64,000 nucleotides of DNA, from NCBI GenBank assembly GCA_026004675.1, contig BPJP01000002.1:248001-312000 (forward strand). Reading direction: 5' to 3'. The notes below the pieces were generated by a model that ran no database searches, had not been told where the DNA came from, and saw only the letters and a list, made by a program, of their open reading frames with translations. The DNA comes from Gemmatales bacterium. Its GTDB lineage: Bacteria; Planctomycetota; Planctomycetia; Gemmatales; Gemmataceae. A program made the translations under genes and the position numbers. Positions 37,720-47,374 of this stretch are shown piece after piece (the first letter of the stretch is position 1; every line of letters begins with the position of its first letter).

Positions 37720-39189
37720 ATGCTCGAACGCATCTCGTGCCAAGGCTTTACTTTCGACGACGTTCTCTTGGAACCCGCATACAGTGAGGTCGTGCCTGCC
37801 GAAGCCGACGTTCGCACCGAGTTGACACGCAACATCAGGCTGAACATTCCGATTCTTTCGTCGCCCATGGACACGGTCACGGAAAGCGACCTCGCTATCG
37901 CCTTGGCCCAGGAAGGCGGTCTCGGTGTGATCCACAAGAACATCTCGATCCCCATCCAAACCCGGGAAGTCGACAAGGTGAAGCGAAGCGAGAACGGCAT
38001 CATCACCGATCCGGTCACCTTGCCACCCGATGAGACCGTCGGAACGGCGCGACGGATCATGGAACAATACAAGATCAGTGGCGTGCCGATCACCGTCAAC
38101 GGCAAGCTCAAAGGCATCCTGACTCGCCGGGACTTGCGCTTCCTGACCAATAACGAACAGAAATTGTCCGAGGTCATGACCAAGGACAACCTGGTCACGG
38201 CCCATGAAAATACAACGCTGGAAGAAGCCGAACGAATTTTAACGGAAAATAAGGTCGAGAAATTATTGCTGGTTGACGAAGAATATAGACTGAAGGGATT
38301 GATCACCATCAAGGACATTGACAAATTAGCTAGTTTTCCCAATGCCTGCAAAGACTCGCGTGGCCGACTGCGGGTAGGGGCAGCGGTGGGCGTTCACGAC
38401 TATGAGCGGGCGGAATCGCTGATCCGGGCGGGGGTCGATGTCCTCGTTGTCGACTCTGCGCACGGCCATTCCCGCAACGTCATTGAAACCGTACGCGAGC
38501 TGAAGAGGCAGTTCGATATCGATGTCATCGCTGGGAATGTGGCTACCGCCGAGGGCGCCAAAGCCCTGGTGGATGCCGGCGCCGACGCGATCAAAGTCGG
38601 TATTGGACCTGGGTCGATCTGCACGACACGGATTATCTCCGGGGTCGGGGTTCCCCAGATTAGCGCGATTTTCCAGGCTTCCAAGGGAGCTCCGGGAGTT
38701 CCACTTATCGCCGACGGAGGAATTCGTTATTCAGGAGACATTACGAAGGCGATGGCTGCCGGCGCCTACGCCGTGATGATCGGCGGCTTGTTCGCCGGCC
38801 TGGCAGAAAGCCCTGGCGAAACAGTCATCTACAAAGGACGACGCTTCAAGACCTACCGGGGTATGGGTTCGCTGGGAGCGATGATGGCTGGTTCGGGCGA
38901 CCGCTATCGCCAAAGCGGCGCCCAAAGCAAATTGGTACCGGAAGGAGTCGAGGGTCGGGTCCCCTACAAGGGGGAACTGGCTCCATTCGTTTATCAACTC
39001 GTTGGCGGCCTCCGCGCCGGCATGGGGTATTGCGGAGCGAGAAACATCGAAGAGTTACGCACCAAAACGCGATTCATCCAGGTCAGCGCTGCCGCTGTGC
39101 AGGAGAGTCATCCCCATGACATTCTCATTACGCAGGAAGCGCCTAATTACAGTTCTCGCGTCGAGCTTACGGGATCGGATGGCGTCTGA
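37720..39189 (+). CDS. guaB: Inosine-5'-monophosphate dehydrogenase
   Basis: 489 residues. Oxidises IMP to XMP with NAD, the committed step to GTP. The N-terminus [17 protein letters not shown], two CBS domains (about 95-205), catalytic C301 in [11 protein letters not shown], and the flap [10 protein letters not shown] are all present. Length and start ([14 protein letters not shown]) are typical. Spacing of about 210 bases to the divergent FHA/HD-GYP gene leaves room for two promoters. Confidence 0.97.
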   Translation: MLERISCQGFTFDDVLLEPAYSEVVPAEADVRTELTRNIRLNIPILSSPMDTVTESDLAIALAQEGGLGVIHKNISIPIQTREVDKVKRSENGIITDPVTLPPDETVGTARRIMEQYKISGVPITVNGKLKGILTRRDLRFLTNNEQKLSEVMTKDNLVTAHENTTLEEAERILTENKVEKLLLVDEEYRLKGLITIKDIDKLASFPNACKDSRGRLRVGAAVGVHDYERAESLIRAGVDVLVVDSAHGHSRNVIETVRELKRQFDIDVIAGNVATAEGAKALVDAGADAIKVGIGPGSICTTRIISGVGVPQISAIFQASKGAPGVPLIADGGIRYSGDITKAMAAGAYAVMIGGLFAGLAESPGETVIYKGRRFKTYRGMGSLGAMMAGSGDRYRQSGAQSKLVPEGVEGRVPYKGELAPFVYQLVGGLRAGMGYCGARNIEELRTKTRFIQVSAAAVQESHPHDILITQEAPNYSSRVELTGSDGV

Positions 39190-39769
39190 GCCAGGGCGGA
39201 TGTTCGTCGTCTGCCTCGTTGCCCTGTTTTTCGCCTCCACTGGTTTTTCCCAAGCTCCGCTTCCGCAGGAGCCGCAGGCACAGCCAATCCAGTTGGAACC
39301 ACCTGGCCCGGATCGCCTCTTCCGCCTCGAATCGGAAGCCGCCTGGCGGGAGCGTATGCGCCAGGAATGGCGGCAAAGGCCCAAGCCGGAACGCATTACT
39401 TTTCCTGAAGAAGTGAAACTCACCGACAAGCCGTTCCAGCCGCGAATGTTCGCACCCATGGTCGAAGTCGTCGAGCCTTACTACGTTTGCTACGGCAGGC
39501 TGTACTATCGTCAAAAGAACCTCGAACGTTACGGTTGGGACTTGGGCTTCATTACCCCTGTCGTCTCCGTCGCCAAGTTTTACTGGGACGTGGCGACTTT
39601 TCCGTATCACTTCGGGACCGAGCCATGGCGACGGTACGAGTGCAGTGCCGGGGAATGCCTGCCGGGCGATCCCGTGCCGTTCATGGTTGAGCCGCCCAAG
39701 TTGAGCGTCACCGGAGCCTTGTTGGAAGCCGGCGCCTTCGTGGCTATTTTCGCCGTCTTTCCCGGCTGA
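39179..39769 (+). CDS. Uncharacterised exported protein
   Basis: 196 residues from ATG 39179, overlapping the end of guaB by 11 bases. A signal peptide is likely ([19 protein letters not shown]) followed by a Gln/Pro-rich stretch and a compact domain containing [26 protein letters not shown] and [27 protein letters not shown] Cys spacing. No family recognised. Alternative in-frame starts are 39116, which has a better Shine-Dalgarno (AGGAGAG, 39101) but overlaps guaB more, and 39200. The C-terminal segment is hydrophobic ([17 protein letters not shown]). Confidence 0.7.
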   Translation: MASEPGRMFVVCLVALFFASTGFSQAPLPQEPQAQPIQLEPPGPDRLFRLESEAAWRERMRQEWRQRPKPERITFPEEVKLTDKPFQPRMFAPMVEVVEPYYVCYGRLYYRQKNLERYGWDLGFITPVVSVAKFYWDVATFPYHFGTEPWRRYECSAGECLPGDPVPFMVEPPKLSVTGALLEAGAFVAIFAVFPG

Positions 39770-39795
39770 GAGGGGATATCCCGTCGACACAGACT

Positions 39796-41604
39796 TCATG
39801 TCGTGATCGGTTTCGACAAATCGCCGAGTTGATATTCGTCGATCAACTCCATCGGCACATAGCCCTGAGCATTCCACCGCCGGACCTGATAGTAGGCATC
39901 GATCATGGCTCGCAAACGATCCGGCGGCAAGGATGCTTTTCGGCCATCGCCGCAAGAAATGGCATCCGCAAGGAAACGTCTCGGCAAGGTGTCCTCCGAG
40001 GGCGTCCAACCTTCGCGGATGTTGTAAAGCTTCTTTGCGGTGATGATTCGCTGCGCGGTTTGTCGCAGCTCGTTCGCTGTAACATCCCAGCCGGTCACGT
40101 GAGCCAGCAACTCGGCGCTTTCGGCGAAAAGATCGCTGAAGACCCCTCGGAGAAATTTGCACAGAATCAGGGAATCGAGCAACGCCGAGCGCTCCTCTGT
40201 CTCTGCGACGAGTTTCGCCATCTCAGGTGAGCCGTGCAAACGATCGCCGATCTCGGAAAAGTCGATTTCGTACGCTCCGGACCGATTATGATCAGCACCG
40301 CGCGCGCCAACTGCCAGTCCCAATGCCATTGCCTGCATCGTCCGCGGTTCGTAGCCTGGCATCTCCAGCCCCTTCACCTGGGGCGCGAAATCGATCGCGT
40401 CGTTGCCGATCTCGGTGGCCGTTATTTTGACGCCGTCGGCAAGCACGTCCCCCAGACCGGTTTCGCGACGGGCTATCCGTTCAATCAAGGAAAAAACCAC
40501 GTCCGGCTTGCCGAAGCGGAGATCGGGTTCGTCAAGCAATCCGCGTTCGGCGCATTCCATGGCAAAGGCGATGGTGACACCGGTCGAAATCGTATCGAGG
40601 CCGAACTGGTCGCAGAGCCGAGCCGCACGCAAGACAGCATCCGGATCGTCGATCCCGCACAAGGAGCCGAGCGAAAAAAGAGACTCGTATTCGAGTCGGA
40701 TGTCATGACTTTCGGTCCGGTATCGATGCTCGCAGCCAATGGTACAGGCGGCACAGGAATGACGCACGTTATCGTGGGCATGTTGCAACTTTTCCCCGGC
40801 AAGTTTTTCCGCGCCGGCGAAATCTCCCTGCTGGAAATTGCGGGTAGGCAAGGCGTTCAGACGATTGAAGACTAACAGGTTGGCCACGGTCCCAAGTTCA
40901 CGATACTTGGCTGTGGCCGGTCCGAAGGAACGTACCGACAACTCTTTGGCAGCAGCGACGACCTCGTCAGGCCGGGCAACCGTGGTCCGCCTGGTTCCCG
41001 CCACCGCAATGGCTTTCAGCTTTTTGGCTCCCATGACGGCACCAAGCCCGCCTCGTCCTGCATGCCGGTTTTCGTGGCTGATCGTCGCATAGCGGACCTG
41101 CTTTTCTCCCGCAGGTCCAATCATCGCCATATGAAAGCCAGGACCTAATCGTTCTTCGAGTCTTTCCCGAGCTTCCTTCGCGGGCAGACCCCAGAGGTCC
41201 GTAGCCGGCTGCAAGTCGATGACACCGTCACGAATGACGAGGACGGAAGGACTTCGACAACCACCCCGAATGACCAAAGCATCGAAACCGCCTTTCTTCG
41301 CTGACAGGGCAAAATGCGAAGAGGACAGAGCGTCGTTGATCCGGTTGGTCAGCGGCGATTTGCCGACAATCGCGAACTTGGCTGAGGTCGTCAAAGGCGT
41401 ACCCACCAAGGGACTGAGGGAGAAGATCAAGGGAGATTTGCGCGACAGGGCATTGACTCCTGGAAACGAAGTTCGATGCAGAAGGTAGGTGCCCAATCCG
41501 ACTCCGCCGATGAACCGCCGCAGCACGGTTTCCGGCAACGGATGCATAGCCGCCTTGCCATGCGTCAAATCGACGTGCAGGAATTGGCCGTGATAACCGT
41601 GCAT
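39796..41604 (-). CDS. aor: Tungsten-containing aldehyde:ferredoxin oxidoreductase
   Basis: 602 residues. Oxidises aldehydes to acids with ferredoxin, using a tungsto-bispterin and a [4Fe-4S] cluster. Cluster ligands are C284, C287 and C291 in CAACTIGC, with the fourth in LDSLILCKF near residue 494. The family segment HAGRGGLGAVMGAKKLKAI (181-199) and the N-terminal FIGGVGLGTYLL are clear. Length matches AOR. No cofactor genes or ferredoxin are next to it; the sigma factor gene lies immediately upstream on the same strand (6-base gap), hinting at joint transcription. Confidence 0.93.
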   Translation of the reverse strand: MHGYHGQFLHVDLTHGKAAMHPLPETVLRRFIGGVGLGTYLLHRTSFPGVNALSRKSPLIFSLSPLVGTPLTTSAKFAIVGKSPLTNRINDALSSSHFALSAKKGGFDALVIRGGCRSPSVLVIRDGVIDLQPATDLWGLPAKEARERLEERLGPGFHMAMIGPAGEKQVRYATISHENRHAGRGGLGAVMGAKKLKAIAVAGTRRTTVARPDEVVAAAKELSVRSFGPATAKYRELGTVANLLVFNRLNALPTRNFQQGDFAGAEKLAGEKLQHAHDNVRHSCAACTIGCEHRYRTESHDIRLEYESLFSLGSLCGIDDPDAVLRAARLCDQFGLDTISTGVTIAFAMECAERGLLDEPDLRFGKPDVVFSLIERIARRETGLGDVLADGVKITATEIGNDAIDFAPQVKGLEMPGYEPRTMQAMALGLAVGARGADHNRSGAYEIDFSEIGDRLHGSPEMAKLVAETEERSALLDSLILCKFLRGVFSDLFAESAELLAHVTGWDVTANELRQTAQRIITAKKLYNIREGWTPSEDTLPRRFLADAISCGDGRKASLPPDRLRAMIDAYYQVRRWNAQGYVPMELIDEYQLGDLSKPITT

Positions 41605-41610
41605 ACTATG

Positions 41611-42228
41611 TCATTTCTGTTGTTGGCTTGTCGGCGGCGGTGACAAACCGTCGAGTTTGGCCAGCCCGCGGATACGCTCGAATACGCGCCTTACTGATCG
41701 TTCGGACAGGTTCATCCGCTGGGCGATTTCTTCATTGTTATAACCTTGTAAGCGCCATTCCAGAATCTGTCTGTCCTGTTGCCGCAACTGCGCAAGAAAA
41801 TGTTCCAGCTGATCCAGAAACGCTACCGCCGTATCAGGTGTCGGCTCCTGGTCGAGCAATGCCATCAGCATTTCGTGCGAGTGTTCCCCTTGTGCCGTCT
41901 CCAGACTGGGATCGCGTTTAGCCGCCTTGTGATGCGCTACTTGCCGAAGTGTTTTGTGCACCGTGATCCTCATCAACAGCTTGCACAAATCATCCTGTTC
42001 TTCGATGCGAAATTTGCCTTCTTTGAGCCGACCGAAAAACGTACGAAAAACGGACTGAACGATATCCTCCGGATCGACCCGACTGGCCAGACGCTGGCTC
42101 AAACGCCGGCGAGCCAGGCCAACCAAACGATCGACGTATTGGTCAAAGAGCTGGCGGGCAGCTTCTTCATCGCCCGCTTGCCAAAGGCCAAGCAGACTTT
42201 GCCTGTCTGTTTCTTTTGCCATCGCCAA
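41611..42228 (-). CDS. ECF-like RNA polymerase sigma factor
   Basis: 205 residues. Region 2 reads LFDQYVDRLVGLARRRLSQRL...DPEDIVQSVFRTFF, and region 4 LRQQDRQILEWRLQGYNNEEIAQRMNLSERSVRRVFERIRG, a helix-turn-helix. Regions 3 and 1 are absent, as in group 4 factors; this is a type expanded in planctomycetes, often near protein kinases. No anti-sigma gene is adjacent. It lies 6 bases upstream of the aldehyde oxidoreductase gene. A start two codons later is possible. Confidence 0.9.
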   Translation of the reverse strand: MAMAKETDRQSLLGLWQAGDEEAARQLFDQYVDRLVGLARRRLSQRLASRVDPEDIVQSVFRTFFGRLKEGKFRIEEQDDLCKLLMRITVHKTLRQVAHHKAAKRDPSLETAQGEHSHEMLMALLDQEPTPDTAVAFLDQLEHFLAQLRQQDRQILEWRLQGYNNEEIAQRMNLSERSVRRVFERIRGLAKLDGLSPPPTSQQQK

Positions 42229-42296
42229 CCCTCCTCATGAACCGCCCGGTTCTCGCGCGAGGGCAATCGCTGCCAACGGAGTATCCCCATTGTAAT

Positions 42297-43145
42297 ATGA
42301 TGAACTCGGGAGGTCGAACCTTGTTCATCCATAGCCAATTCGAAATCGTCGAAAATGTGCTGTTGGCGCGTGACACCTATCGTCTTCGCTTGCACGCGCC
42401 AGATGTGGCCCGTTCCATTCGGCCAGGCCAATTCGTCATGCTGCGCTTGCCGGGCACTTCGGACCCGCTCTTGGGACGACCGTTTGCTCTTTACGACGTG
42501 GCCTTTGACAACCGGCAGCAACCCGCCTTCCTCGACATCGTCTACCTGGTCGTCGGCAAATTGACCGGCGCGTTGGCTGCTCTCCGCCCAGGCGATTCGC
42601 TCATCGTCTGGGGACCGCTCGGCAACGGTTTTCCTGCGATCGCCTGCCCGCACCTGGCTCTCGTCGCTGGCGGCATTGGCCAGACTCCTTTTCTCGCTTG
42701 CATCAAAGCCGTTCTTGGCAAACAAAGCTATGGAGGATTGCAAAGCAAACAAACCGTCGACAAAGTGACGCTTTGTTATGGAGTCCGTCGAGCGGAGTTT
42801 CTCGCCGGTGTCGATGACTTCCGCGCTGCCGGTGCGGAGGTATTCGTCGCCACCGACGACGGTTCTGCCGGTTTTCATGGCTTCGTGACCGATCTGGTCG
42901 AGCAACTGCCCCGGCCCGATCGCCTCATCGGCTGCGGTCCAGAACCCATGATGCATCGCCTTGCTCTGTTGGCGAAAGAATGGGCGATTCCCTGTCATCT
43001 CTCGCTCGAATCGCCGATGGCTTGCGGCGCCGGCATCTGTTTTAGCTGCGTCACCAAAGTCCGCACCGAAAGCGGTTGGGATTTCCGCCGCGTTTGCGTT
43101 GATGGACCAGTTTTCGATGCCGCTGCGCTCGTCTTCGAGGATTGA
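42297..43145 (+). CDS. PyrK-like FAD/2Fe-2S electron-transfer flavoprotein
   Basis: 282 residues. N-terminal FAD-binding beta-barrel (RPGQFVMLRLP, LLGRPFALYDV), NAD-binding domain (LVAGGIGQTPFLACI) and a C-terminal 2Fe-2S site (MACGAGICFSC...RVCVDGPVF; four Cys). This matches the dihydroorotate dehydrogenase electron-transfer subunit, which moves electrons from DHODH to NAD; related NfnA or sulfide-dehydrogenase subunits look similar. No pyrD is adjacent. The start is uncertain: ATGATG at 42297/42300 is preferred over an upstream start overlapping the divergent sigma gene. Confidence 0.82.
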   Translation: MMNSGGRTLFIHSQFEIVENVLLARDTYRLRLHAPDVARSIRPGQFVMLRLPGTSDPLLGRPFALYDVAFDNRQQPAFLDIVYLVVGKLTGALAALRPGDSLIVWGPLGNGFPAIACPHLALVAGGIGQTPFLACIKAVLGKQSYGGLQSKQTVDKVTLCYGVRRAEFLAGVDDFRAAGAEVFVATDDGSAGFHGFVTDLVEQLPRPDRLIGCGPEPMMHRLALLAKEWAIPCHLSLESPMACGAGICFSCVTKVRTESGWDFRRVCVDGPVFDAAALVFED

Positions 43146-43166
43146 AGGGGAGACTCGTTCCGGTCC

Positions 43167-44690
43167 CTACGATGGAGCGGTGCTGATGGCCGCGGAATCG
43201 GCGGAGTCTTGAGTCACAAATCGCGTTGCCGGTAGTCGAATCGTGAACTGTGCGCCGCCTTCCGCAAGATTCTGGGCGGAGATCTGCCCGCCGTGTTCTT
43301 CCACAATCCGCTTGCAAATACTCAATCCCAGCCCGGTGCCGGTCGGTTTGGTGCTGGCGAAAGGGGTGAACACCCTGCCGGCCATCTCATCTGGAATGCC
43401 TTTACCCGTGTCGAGAACGTCAAGTTGGATATCGCCGTCGCTATTGGTCTGCAAGCGCACCGTCAGCATGCCGCCGTCGGGCATGGCATCGAGGGCGTTG
43501 ATGAAGAGGTTGACGAAGACGTTGCGTAACTGGCTGGCATCGACCTTGGAAAGGATTGGGGTCTCGGGCGGATCATACGAGATGCTGACGTATTGCTGCC
43601 GGGCTCGAGCACCGACCAGTTCCATGGCCTGGTCGAGAATCTGCCTCAAATCGCACTCGCTGCATTGCAACTGCGGAGGCCGGGCAAAATCGAGAAATCC
43701 CTGCACCGTCCGTTCCAGCCTCACGACTTCGTTGTGGACGATTTTGAGATTGTCCTGGGTAAATGGGCGAGGATTATGCGGCCGAAGCGCGGCCTCGACC
43801 AGCATCTTCACCGACGTCAACGGATTGCGAACTTCGTGGGCGACGCTGGCAGCCAACTGGCCCACCGCCGCCAACTGCTGGGCACGCAATATCTCCATCT
43901 GCTGTTTTTGCAAACGCTCCGCCACTTCCTGGACCCGACCAACGACCTGCTGCAAGTTCTTGTCCAGGTGATCGAGGTCGCCGTCGCTAACGACCTGCAC
44001 CGCTGCCACGTTCGAATCCAGTCGTTGGCTGATGTCCTTCACGTGCACGCTGAGCTGGTACAGCGATCGGCTCAGCCCGCGAGCGATCCCATACCCCATG
44101 ATCAAACCGCTCAGTGGCCCGCCAACGCCAAGCAGAATCAACACGAACGGCAGTTTCCGCGACAATCCCTCGGTGGCCCGCGAATGATCGACCATCATTT
44201 TTTCATTGACGGCGAAAAGCTGCTGGCACGGTTCGACGACATAGCGAACCGGATTGGCATTGGCCAGCTGGCGAAAATCGCGTAGCGGCCCTTTTTCTGA
44301 AATCACCTGCTTCTGCCGCCGGCGAAATTCCTTCCGGTAACGCTCGTAACCCGCTTCGATCGCTCGGATGTGTCGCCATTCCTCCGGCGTGTTCGATGCC
44401 TGCTTGGCCCGTTCGAGCCAATCTTTGAAGTTTTCTTCGTACTCGGCAATCCTGATCAAAAGAGCCGGGTCCGGCTCCAGCAAGTACAAGAGGCAGTAAA
44501 AGCGCATTTGCCCCAGGTTGATTTCGAGTTGCTTGGCGGCGTGCAGGCTCGTGACATTTTGCGAAAGAATGTCTGCCATGTTGGCCTGAAGCCGATTGAT
44601 ATACCAGGCACTGAGCCAGCAGGCGCCGAACAGCAAAAGCCCGATGACCACGGCCGGCGCCGTCGCCTGCAAGAGAATGCGCCGATTCAT
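43167..44690 (-). CDS. Membrane sensor histidine kinase
   Basis: 507 residues. TM1 about 10-30, a helical periplasmic region (about 31-175), TM2 about 180-203, HAMP-like linker, coiled coil, then HisKA with the phospho-His in SVAHEVRNPLTS and HATPase with NALDAM (N box), DTGKGIP (G1) and GTGLGLSICKRIVEEHGG (G2). Complete kinase core; the signal is unknown. The start at 44690 (MNRRILLQ) follows GGAGG with 8-base spacing. It is divergent from the PAS-kinase operon, suggesting related regulation. No response regulator shares its strand here. Confidence 0.92.
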   Translation of the reverse strand: MNRRILLQATAPAVVIGLLLFGACWLSAWYINRLQANMADILSQNVTSLHAAKQLEINLGQMRFYCLLYLLEPDPALLIRIAEYEENFKDWLERAKQASNTPEEWRHIRAIEAGYERYRKEFRRRQKQVISEKGPLRDFRQLANANPVRYVVEPCQQLFAVNEKMMVDHSRATEGLSRKLPFVLILLGVGGPLSGLIMGYGIARGLSRSLYQLSVHVKDISQRLDSNVAAVQVVSDGDLDHLDKNLQQVVGRVQEVAERLQKQQMEILRAQQLAAVGQLAASVAHEVRNPLTSVKMLVEAALRPHNPRPFTQDNLKIVHNEVVRLERTVQGFLDFARPPQLQCSECDLRQILDQAMELVGARARQQYVSISYDPPETPILSKVDASQLRNVFVNLFINALDAMPDGGMLTVRLQTNSDGDIQLDVLDTGKGIPDEMAGRVFTPFASTKPTGTGLGLSICKRIVEEHGGQISAQNLAEGGAQFTIRLPATRFVTQDSADSAAISTAPS

Positions 44691-44891
44691 AAGCTCGTCC
44701 TCCAAACGGATTAGAGAGCATTATACATCACCCTCTGCCGTGGTCCGAAGAGCGATTCGAGCGTAGTCGATACGCCAGGCTGTCGTTTGCCAGCTGTTTG
44801 AACATGAGCTAGATTGCGTGAGAGTCGTGACAAGGAACGAGTCGCGGCCAAACGATTGCTCGCCCCGCTCAGCTGGCCAGGGGAGCCGCCA

Positions 44892-46775
44892 ATGTATCAC
44901 CGACGATTTTGGACATCACGATTCGCCGCCATCCTGACATGTCTCATTCTTGCAGGGACGTTTGTCATCGATTTCATCATTCCCCTCGGGATGATTGAAT
45001 GGGCATTGTTCATTCCGGCCATTCTCGTTTCTGCCTCTTGGCACGGCAAAAAGTCCATTGTCGCGACTACCATCGCCGCCTGCGTCTTGATGTGGCTGAT
45101 CCCTGTCATCAATCCAGCCGGTGACGTCACGACCGGTCTGGTTAACAGGGGGTGGGGAACCCTGGTCTTAGTAGCCGTCGCGGCGGTGACCTGGCAATGG
45201 TTGATCGAAAAACACTATCGGCTTCTGCTCGATTCTACCGCCGAGGCCATCTACGCTTTGGATTTGCGTGGCCACTGTACCTTTGCCAACACCTCTTGTG
45301 TTCGGCTCCTGGGGTATTCGTCCGTGGAGGACCTTCTCGGGAAGCACATGCACAATTTGATTCACCACAGCAAAGTAGACGGCTCACCCCACCCTGTCCA
45401 CGAATGCCGAATTTATCAAGCATTTCTGGAGGGAAAAGGAACCCATATCGATGACGAAGTTCTTTGGCGTAGCGATGGAACTTGCTTCCCGGCGGAGTGT
45501 TGGTCGTATCCCATTTTCAGAAACGGGCAGATAGTGGGTTCGGTGGTCACTTTCCTCGATATCACCGAACGCCGTCAAGCCGAGGCTACGATTCGCCGGT
45601 ACTCGGATGTGGTCAAGCACTTTCCGATAGGGCTGGTAGTTTTTCGGATGTTCAATCCGGACGATCCGTATAGTTTTCGTCTCATAGAAGCGAACCCTGC
45701 CGCCTGCCGCCTTACTGGCCTGCCATTCACGGAGATGATTGGCCAAAAGATGCTGGAGGTCTTTCCCGAAACAGATCAATGGTTGGTTCAACGTTGTGCC
45801 GAGGTGGCCCGATCCGGCAAACCGGCAGTCGTACCCGAGTATTTCTACCAGGACAACCGTATGGCAGCAGCGTGTTGGTCACTTCATCTGTTTCCGCTAC
45901 CAGATCAGTGTCTGGGAGTTGCCTTCGATGATGTCACCGAGCGGAAGCAGAGAGAACAGGAAATTCGCAAGCTTAACGAGGAATTGGAACAGCGCGTCGC
46001 GGAGCGCACCGCGGCGCTTGGCGAAAGGAACAAAGAACTCGTCCGTCTCAACGAGGAACTCAAGCAGTTTGCCTATGTGGCTTCGCATGATCTGAAATCA
46101 CCACTACGGGCGATCGACAACCTGGCCCAATGGATCGAGGAAGACGCTGGAGAGGCCCTCAACGAGGGTGCTCGTCGTCACCTGCGAACGATGCGAGATC
46201 GGATTCAGCGAATGGATTCGTTGCTGGACGGACTGTTGGAATACTCGCGCGTTGGCCGAAATCAAGTGCCGCCCGAACAAGTCGATACGAGACAACTCGT
46301 ACTGGACATCGCTTCGCTGGTCGTTCCGGAAACCTTCACGCTACATGCAGCGCCGGACCTGCCCACGATCTGCACCCAGCGAATGCCGTTGCAGCAAGTG
46401 TTGCTAAACCTGATTGCCAATGCTGTGAAACATCATGACCGACCGGATGGGGAGGTGACAGTCTCAGCGACCTTGTCTGAAAAGATCGTTGAATTTTCTG
46501 TCACCGATAATGGCCCGGGTATTGCTCCGGAACATCACGAACGAATCTTTGTCATGTTCCAGACCCTCAAACCCAAGGGCAGTACAAGCGGAACAGGCAT
46601 TGGCCTGGCGCTAGTAAAAAAAATTGTTGACCAGCACGGCGGCCAAATCTGGGTCGAATCGGGAATCGGCAAAGGCAGTCGTTTCCGGTTTACCTGGCCG
46701 GTAGAGGTCCCGGAACGCACAAGCAGGTTGGCGAACGATTCGTTTGCTGAGCCGCTCAGCGAGTTGATCTCGTAG
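44892..46775 (+). CDS. Membrane PAS-domain sensor histidine kinase
   Basis: 627 residues. Three or four N-terminal membrane helices (about 12-110), then a PAS domain (LDSTAEAIYALDLRGHCTFAN, with PAC DITERRQAEA) and a second PAS (SDVVKHFPIGLVVFRMF... DVTERKQREQ), a coiled coil, and HisKA with phospho-His in YVASHDLKSPLRAI, then HATPase (NLIANAVKHH; NGPGIAPEH; GTGIGLALVKKIVDQHGG). This is the phytochrome-like SHDLKxPLR class that often pairs with Rcp1-like receivers, and one follows. ATG 44892 has GGGGAG upstream; an upstream TTG is less likely. Confidence 0.92.
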   Translation: MYHRRFWTSRFAAILTCLILAGTFVIDFIIPLGMIEWALFIPAILVSASWHGKKSIVATTIAACVLMWLIPVINPAGDVTTGLVNRGWGTLVLVAVAAVTWQWLIEKHYRLLLDSTAEAIYALDLRGHCTFANTSCVRLLGYSSVEDLLGKHMHNLIHHSKVDGSPHPVHECRIYQAFLEGKGTHIDDEVLWRSDGTCFPAECWSYPIFRNGQIVGSVVTFLDITERRQAEATIRRYSDVVKHFPIGLVVFRMFNPDDPYSFRLIEANPAACRLTGLPFTEMIGQKMLEVFPETDQWLVQRCAEVARSGKPAVVPEYFYQDNRMAAACWSLHLFPLPDQCLGVAFDDVTERKQREQEIRKLNEELEQRVAERTAALGERNKELVRLNEELKQFAYVASHDLKSPLRAIDNLAQWIEEDAGEALNEGARRHLRTMRDRIQRMDSLLDGLLEYSRVGRNQVPPEQVDTRQLVLDIASLVVPETFTLHAAPDLPTICTQRMPLQQVLLNLIANAVKHHDRPDGEVTVSATLSEKIVEFSVTDNGPGIAPEHHERIFVMFQTLKPKGSTSGTGIGLALVKKIVDQHGGQIWVESGIGKGSRFRFTWPVEVPERTSRLANDSFAEPLSELIS

Positions 46776-46918
46776 ACCAGACACCGAATCGTCGCCGCAG
46801 GCGACGCTTCGCTTTGTTTGTTTGACAGGACGATTTCGCGTGTTATCCTGCAGATACGAGATTATAAATGCCAGGTATGTGGCTGCGTCCTTTCAAACCA
46901 ACAGCAACCGAAAGCGGC

Positions 46919-47353
46919 ATGCAAATGGCCTCACACAAAACGGTCCATGTTCTCCTTGTCGAGGACGATGAAGTCGATGTGGAAGCAGTGAAGCGATCCT
47001 TCCAGAAGGCGAGAATCGCTAATCCACTGCATGTCGCGTCGGATGGGGATGATGCGTTGAACATATTGCGCGGCCAAGGAGGCAAACCGCCTCTGCCCCG
47101 ACCTTATGTCGTGCTTCTCGACCTGAACATGCCGAAAAGGAGCGGTCTTGAATTCTTGCGCGAAGTCCGCCGCGATCCTGCTTTGCACGATTCCGTCGTT
47201 TTTGTTCTTACAACGTCGAACAACGAAAACGACCGCACGGCAGCCTACGACCTGAACGTAGCCGGGTATATCCCCAAACCGAAAGTTGGCGAAGAGTTTC
47301 TCGAAATGGTGCGGATGTTGGACTATTACTGGCGCGTTGTCGAACTGCCCTGA
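46919..47353 (+). CDS. Rcp1-like single-domain response regulator
   Basis: 144 residues, receiver domain only. Acidic pair in VLLVEDDEVDVEAVKRSF, phospho-Asp in VVLLDLNMPKRSGLEFL, switch Thr in VFVLTTSNNENDR, conserved Lys in YIPKPKVGEEF. The sequence style matches Rcp1-type regulators that partner with cytoplasmic or PAS/GAF kinases, which fits its place between the two kinases. Starts at 46868, 46919 and 46925 are all in frame; none has a convincing ribosome site. Confidence 0.88.
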   Translation: MQMASHKTVHVLLVEDDEVDVEAVKRSFQKARIANPLHVASDGDDALNILRGQGGKPPLPRPYVVLLDLNMPKRSGLEFLREVRRDPALHDSVVFVLTTSNNENDRTAAYDLNVAGYIPKPKVGEEFLEMVRMLDYYWRVVELP

Positions 47354-47374
47354 TACGCGAATTTTCCGCGGGGA

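Noticed and set aside
37338..38351. 337-residue minus-strand frame covering the guaB start and the divergent region
   Set aside because: Overlaps two certain genes in antisense and has low-complexity Ser/Val content; no family.
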